64,000 nucleotides of DNA from Bin5 sp965200615 (GTDB taxonomy: Bacteria > Chloroflexota > Anaerolineae > Caldilineales > Caldilineaceae), in contig OZ241377.1 of the NCBI GenBank assembly GCA_965200615.1, positions 1,178,001 through 1,242,000 on the forward strand, in the 5' to 3' direction. The position numbers and the translations under genes were made by a program. The notes under the pieces are model-generated. The model saw nothing but the letters and a program-made list of their open reading frames with translations. It searched no databases and was not told where the DNA came from. Shown here piece by piece: positions 61,062-64,000 of the stretch (the stretch's first letter is position 1; every line of letters begins with the position of its first letter).

Positions 61062-61465
61062 TCCTCGTCCTCAATTCCCTGTCCGAAGGCGATAAAGTAG
61101 CCGTCCGGGTCATACACGGCGAACTCGATGTTGTCGTACTCGTGCTGGCGCGTCAGGCCGTAGGCAAACTTGGTGCCCTTGGCCTCGAATTCGGCATAGA
61201 GCCCCCGCACATTCCGAACCCAGACGTAGGCGTCCCAGTAGCCGCCCCGCTTCTGGTTGGGGACAATCTCATGCTTGCTGCCCACCTGCTTGAGCATGAA
61301 GATGAAGCCGTCGCGATCCGGCATGGCGAATGTCGGCGGCTCTCCCCAAAGGTGGGGGCGCCTGAAGCCGAGCACATCGCAGTAGTAATCGAGCGACGCA
61401 GCCAGATCGCGCACATTGAAATAGGGGGCGGAGCCGATCAGGGTCGGGGTGTTTTCGGATGGCAT
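61058..61465 (-). CDS. VOC/glyoxalase-fold protein
   Basis: A 135-residue vicinal-oxygen-chelate protein: APYFNVRDLAASLDYYCDVL at the N-terminus, DRDGFIFMLKQVG in the first half, and VYDPDGYFIAFGQG with a metal-ligand glutamate position changed (IAFGQ rather than the usual E). It resembles bleomycin-resistance/glyoxalase-like proteins. Translation is coupled to the dehydratase through the ATGA overlap, so it may process or sense the aldehyde product, or have a different accessory role. Confidence 0.85.
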   Translation of the reverse strand: MPSENTPTLIGSAPYFNVRDLAASLDYYCDVLGFRRPHLWGEPPTFAMPDRDGFIFMLKQVGSKHEIVPNQKRGGYWDAYVWVRNVRGLYAEFEAKGTKFAYGLTRQHEYDNIEFAVYDPDGYFIAFGQGIEDEE

Positions 61466-61533
61466 TGCGATACTCCAAGGCGGAGGGAAGGATGACAGGA
61501 TAGATTATGGCGCGGCAACGACTGTTGGTGAAG

Positions 61534-61665
61534 CTAGAAGGGGAGAGACCACCGCCCGCTGCCGCTCGAATTTCGACCGTGATCTATTTGATGTAGGATG
61601 TAGCGAGCCACTCTCTCACAGGAGAGGATCATCTCTGAGATATAGAGACGAGCATCCCGTTTACA
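61534..61665 (-). pseudogene. Stub of HepT-type HEPN toxin
   Basis: Just after the nucleotidyltransferase gene, overlapping its stop, a frame reads KRDARLYISEMILSCERVAR and ends at a TAG after about 42 residues. RDARLYLEDILEACERI-like starts are characteristic of HepT toxins. The remaining 70-80 residues with the R-x4-6-H catalytic motif are gone. There is no proper start codon in frame. Confidence 0.65.
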
Positions 61666-61957
61666 CACGAATCAGATCTTTCTCGATAAAGTGGCGGAGT
61701 AGAGGCTTTCTGTCGATCGCGCCGCGCGTTAGCAGTTCAACCTTGGTTTCCAGTAGGTCTGTCAGATAATCGTGGAGATCGACGAACTCCCAGCCCAATG
61801 GTGCGCTCAACGTGACCAGAATGTCCAAGTCGCTTGCCTCAGTTTGCTCACCGCGGGCATAGGAACCAAAGAGAGCGATCTCCTCCACGTAGAACCGGTT
61901 CTTCAGTTCGGAACGGTGGGAACGCAGGATTTGGCGAATCTCCTCTAGATCTTTCAT
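61661..61957 (-). CDS. MNT-type nucleotidyltransferase, MntA-like antitoxin
   Basis: A 98-residue minimal nucleotidyltransferase with the classic FGSYARGEQTEASDLDILV (GSx10DxD) motif and the usual ending RHFIEKDLI. In MntA/HepT modules this protein AMPylates the HEPN toxin. Its partner survives only as a stub on its 3' side, so the antitoxin appears orphaned. It is unrelated to the dehydratase and aminotransferase genes on either side. Confidence 0.87.
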   Translation of the reverse strand: MKDLEEIRQILRSHRSELKNRFYVEEIALFGSYARGEQTEASDLDILVTLSAPLGWEFVDLHDYLTDLLETKVELLTRGAIDRKPLLRHFIEKDLIRV

Positions 61958-62022
61958 GGTTCCATTTTTCGCAACAAGCTACCAGCCTTCTCTGGCGTTC
62001 CCCAATTCAACAAAACAGATCT

Positions 62023-63375
62023 CTATTCAGACATCGAGTCGAGCGCGGCGCCGATGGCGTCGACGATCTGATCGACCTCCTCTTCGTTGATGACCAGCGG
62101 CGGCGAGAAGGCCAGGCTCCCGTTCAGGGCGCGTGTGCGCACGCCGCGCGCCGCGGCCGCATTCTGCAGGCTCATGGCCAGTTCATTGTCCGGCTCTCTG
62201 GTCTCCTGGTCCTTGATGAATTCGACGGCGCAGAGGAGGCCCAGGCCGCGCACGTCGCCCACGTTACCGAATTCGCTCAACCTGGCCAGCCCGCTGCGCA
62301 GCCGCTCGCCCATCTCTGCCGAACGTTCGGCCAGCTTCTCATCCTCGAGAATGGCGAGGTTGCGCAGACCGACCGCGCAGGAGGCGGCGTGGCCGGAATA
62401 GGTGAAGCCGTGCAGCCAGGCCTCGTCCTGCGGCGCGCTGTTCATGGCGTCGAGGATGCGGTCGTTGATCTGGATGCCGCCCAACGGCAGGTAGCCGCTG
62501 GTGATGCCTTTGGCGAAGGCGAGGATGTCCGGTTCGATGCCGTAGCGGTTGAGCGCGAACATCTCCCCGGTGCGCCCGAAGCCGCAGATCACCTCGTCTG
62601 CGATCAGCAGAACGTCGTACCGGTCGCAGATGGCGCGCACGCGCGGAAAGTAGTCCTCCGGCGGCACGAAGACGCCGCCGACGCCCTGCACCGGCTCGGC
62701 GATCACCGCGGCCACCGTCTCCGGCCCTTCACGCAGGATCGTCTCCTCCAGATCGCGCGCCGCGGCCTCGCCCACGGTCTCGCCCTCCTGGATGTCGCCT
62801 TCGTAGCGATAGGGGTGGGGCGCGTGGCAGTAGACGAAGTTGGGTACCAGCGGGCCAAACATCTTGTGGTAGCGGGGGACGCTGGTGGCGCTGGTGGCGC
62901 TGGTGGTGGCGAGCGTGATGCCGTGATAGGACTCGCGGCGGGAGATGATCTTGACCTTGTCCGGCTGTCCCTCCCGCTTCCAGAAATAGCGGGCGGTCTT
63001 GAAGGCGGTGTCGTTGGACTCGGAGCCGCCGCAGGTGAAAAAGGTCGTCTTCAGGCTGGGGTAGGCGTAGCCGGAGAGCTTGTAGGCCAGTTCGCTGGCG
63101 GGCAGGTTGGTCATGCCGGCGAAGTTGGACGTATAGGCCAGCTCTTTCATCTGCGCGTAGGCGGCCTCCGCCAGTTCGGTGCGGCCATAGCCGACATTGA
63201 CATTCCACAGACCGGCCATCGCATCCAGGATCTTGCGGCCGTCGGTAGTGTAAAGCCAGACCCCCTCGGCACGCTCCACGATGATCGGATTCTCGGTCTG
63301 GGAAGGATGGTGCAGAGGGTGAAGCTGCCGTCTGTCCTGTTCAAGCAGGGATGGCTTTTCCTGTATGGCTGCCAT
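62023..63375 (-). CDS. Class III aminotransferase
   Basis: A 450-residue PLP enzyme of the omega-amino acid:pyruvate / GABA transaminase type. Visible are TCGGSESNDTAFKTARYFW, the PLP-aspartate segment DVLLIADEVICGFGRTG and the Schiff-base lysine in ILAFAKGITSGYLPLGGIQ. AAGGAG lies before the ATG. It is 24 bases behind the UxaE-like gene on the same strand, hence probably cotranscribed. The amino donor cannot be inferred; taurine, beta-alanine, GABA or aminated sugar derivatives are options. Confidence 0.92.
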   Translation of the reverse strand: MAAIQEKPSLLEQDRRQLHPLHHPSQTENPIIVERAEGVWLYTTDGRKILDAMAGLWNVNVGYGRTELAEAAYAQMKELAYTSNFAGMTNLPASELAYKLSGYAYPSLKTTFFTCGGSESNDTAFKTARYFWKREGQPDKVKIISRRESYHGITLATTSATSATSVPRYHKMFGPLVPNFVYCHAPHPYRYEGDIQEGETVGEAAARDLEETILREGPETVAAVIAEPVQGVGGVFVPPEDYFPRVRAICDRYDVLLIADEVICGFGRTGEMFALNRYGIEPDILAFAKGITSGYLPLGGIQINDRILDAMNSAPQDEAWLHGFTYSGHAASCAVGLRNLAILEDEKLAERSAEMGERLRSGLARLSEFGNVGDVRGLGLLCAVEFIKDQETREPDNELAMSLQNAAAARGVRTRALNGSLAFSPPLVINEEEVDQIVDAIGAALDSMSE

Positions 63376-63399
63376 TTATTTCTCCTTGGTTAATGCTGT

Positions 63400-64000
63400 T
63401 CACCGGCTGCCAGCCGCTGCGCCGTTGGCAAAGGGCGTCAGATGGCGGGTGAAGTGGGTGTTCAGCACCTTTTCGTAGGCTTCCTCATGGTCGGCGATCA
63501 GGCCGTGAATCTGCGGGCCGAAGCGGTCCAGATTGGAGCCGAATGTCACGTGCAGAAGCTGGCGGGCGTCGAACTGCTCAAGCAGTCCCGGCAGGTCTGC
63601 GTCGGACAGGTCGGCGTTGGCGGGTACCTTGTCCGGCTGGCAGTCGAGAAAGTAGGTTTTGCGATCGATCTCGAAGCGGGCGCGCGAGTGGTCGAGAATC
63701 TGGCGGAAGAGGGCTGTGTCAAGGTCAGCGATGACGCGCAGGGCCTCCAGATAGCTGGTGCCGGCCGTCTTGACATGCACCCGGTCGTCTGCATATTTGG
63801 CGACCAGCGGATAGATGCTGAACTTGTCGGAGCCAGTGTGGACGCTCAGTTTGTAGGCGTCGAAATGCTTCAGAATGGCGGCGTGCTTGATCAGCTCCGC
63901 TTCGAACGGGGCGGTGTCGCCGATATAGTCGACGCCTTTCTGAAACTTGCCGACAAAACGGGGCGCGAGGCTGACGACCGGCAGATCCCGCCGCAACAGT
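63400..64000 (-). CDS. Tagaturonate epimerase (UxaE-like), 5' end outside window
   Basis: The frame is open to the last base, so the N-terminal half is missing; the TTG at 63996 is only an internal codon. Visible are VGKFQKGVDYIGD, YKLSVHTGSDKFSIYPLVAK, VHVKTAGTSYLEALRVIA and LHVTFGSNLDRFG, all reminiscent of UxaE, a metal-dependent TIM-barrel enzyme that interconverts D-tagaturonate and D-fructuronate in galacturonate breakdown. It would fit the pectin/hemicellulose theme. It precedes the aminotransferase gene by 24 bases. Confidence 0.75.
   Translation of the reverse strand, partial: LLRRDLPVVSLAPRFVGKFQKGVDYIGDTAPFEAELIKHAAILKHFDAYKLSVHTGSDKFSIYPLVAKYADDRVHVKTAGTSYLEALRVIADLDTALFRQILDHSRARFEIDRKTYFLDCQPDKVPANADLSDADLPGLLEQFDARQLLHVTFGSNLDRFGPQIHGLIADHEEAYEKVLNTHFTRHLTPFANGAAAGSR

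Noticed and set aside
58709..61500. Cobalamin riboswitch near the dehydratase
   Set aside because: No B12-box-like conserved core or pseudoknot partner was found in the spacer sequences examined.

Overview
This window reads like a chromosomal segment of an uncultivated, saprophytic member of the Chloroflexota, most likely Anaerolineae/Caldilineae. That placement is inferred from the generally GC-rich coding sequence, several binding-protein ABC sugar importers whose lipoproteins carry Tat-type (RRDFL...LLAAC) signals, many Gfo/Idh/MocA oxidoreductases, two PhyH dioxygenases, a class III aminotransferase, a fused B12 diol dehydratase and a UxaE-like epimerase. No rRNA, tRNA, CRISPR array or prophage was recognised.

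Layout. 1-3.5 kb: three consecutive Gfo/Idh/MocA oxidoreductases with a lone DUF2283 gene. 3.5-9 kb: an accessory patch with an Xre-ImmA/DUF4411 pair, a decayed RelBE-type pair, an HpcH/HpaI aldolase, an intact HigBA module and a broken AAA-ATPase/nuclease-like pair. 9-23.6 kb: catabolism, with a MetE-like enzyme, an enolase-superfamily sugar-acid dehydratase, two PhyH proteins, a complete sugar importer (binding protein plus two permeases), and a minus-strand operon of GH67-like alpha-glucuronidase, GH127 beta-L-arabinofuranosidase and a dehydrogenase. 22.8-28 kb: a peptide/oligosaccharide importer (no ATPases present) with a PHP phosphoesterase. 28-33.8 kb: an IS982-type remnant, a hybrid histidine kinase, an unusual HTH/ATPase-like/receiver regulator and two toxin-antitoxin loci whose toxins are broken.

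33.8-46.5 kb looks like a separate, repeat-rich and partly decaying catabolic island: a second sugar importer with an FG-GAP/ASPIC lipoprotein, an amidohydrolase, a Rieske protein, dehydrogenases and a Gfo/Idh gene that runs into a truncated 2-hydroxyacid dehydrogenase. Two ~75-bp near-identical promoter segments, two ~200-bp palindromic elements in opposite orientation and several copied leader pieces lie in its intergenic spaces. Three of its genes, and a toxin gene just before it, are broken by single-base frame changes, all of the same sign. 46.6-50.6 kb: a third importer of the LplB/YtcP type, with a recognisable promoter and terminator. 50.7-58 kb: a dehydrogenase, a beta-propeller glycosidase-like protein, a D-cysteine desulfhydrase-like enzyme, an ABC exporter and a PmeII-like type II restriction-modification pair. 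58-64 kb: a second IS remnant, then diol dehydratase (fused large-medium plus small subunit) coupled to a VOC protein, a nucleotidyltransferase antitoxin with a toxin stub, a class III aminotransferase and a partial UxaE-like epimerase.

Taken together the genes fit import and oxidative breakdown of plant hemicellulose- or pectin-derived sugars and sugar acids. The most striking accessory pattern is one-sided decay of toxin-antitoxin loci: at four places the antitoxin-side gene is open while the toxin is truncated, frameshifted or interrupted. All family assignments come from motifs and remembered family features, not from database searches.
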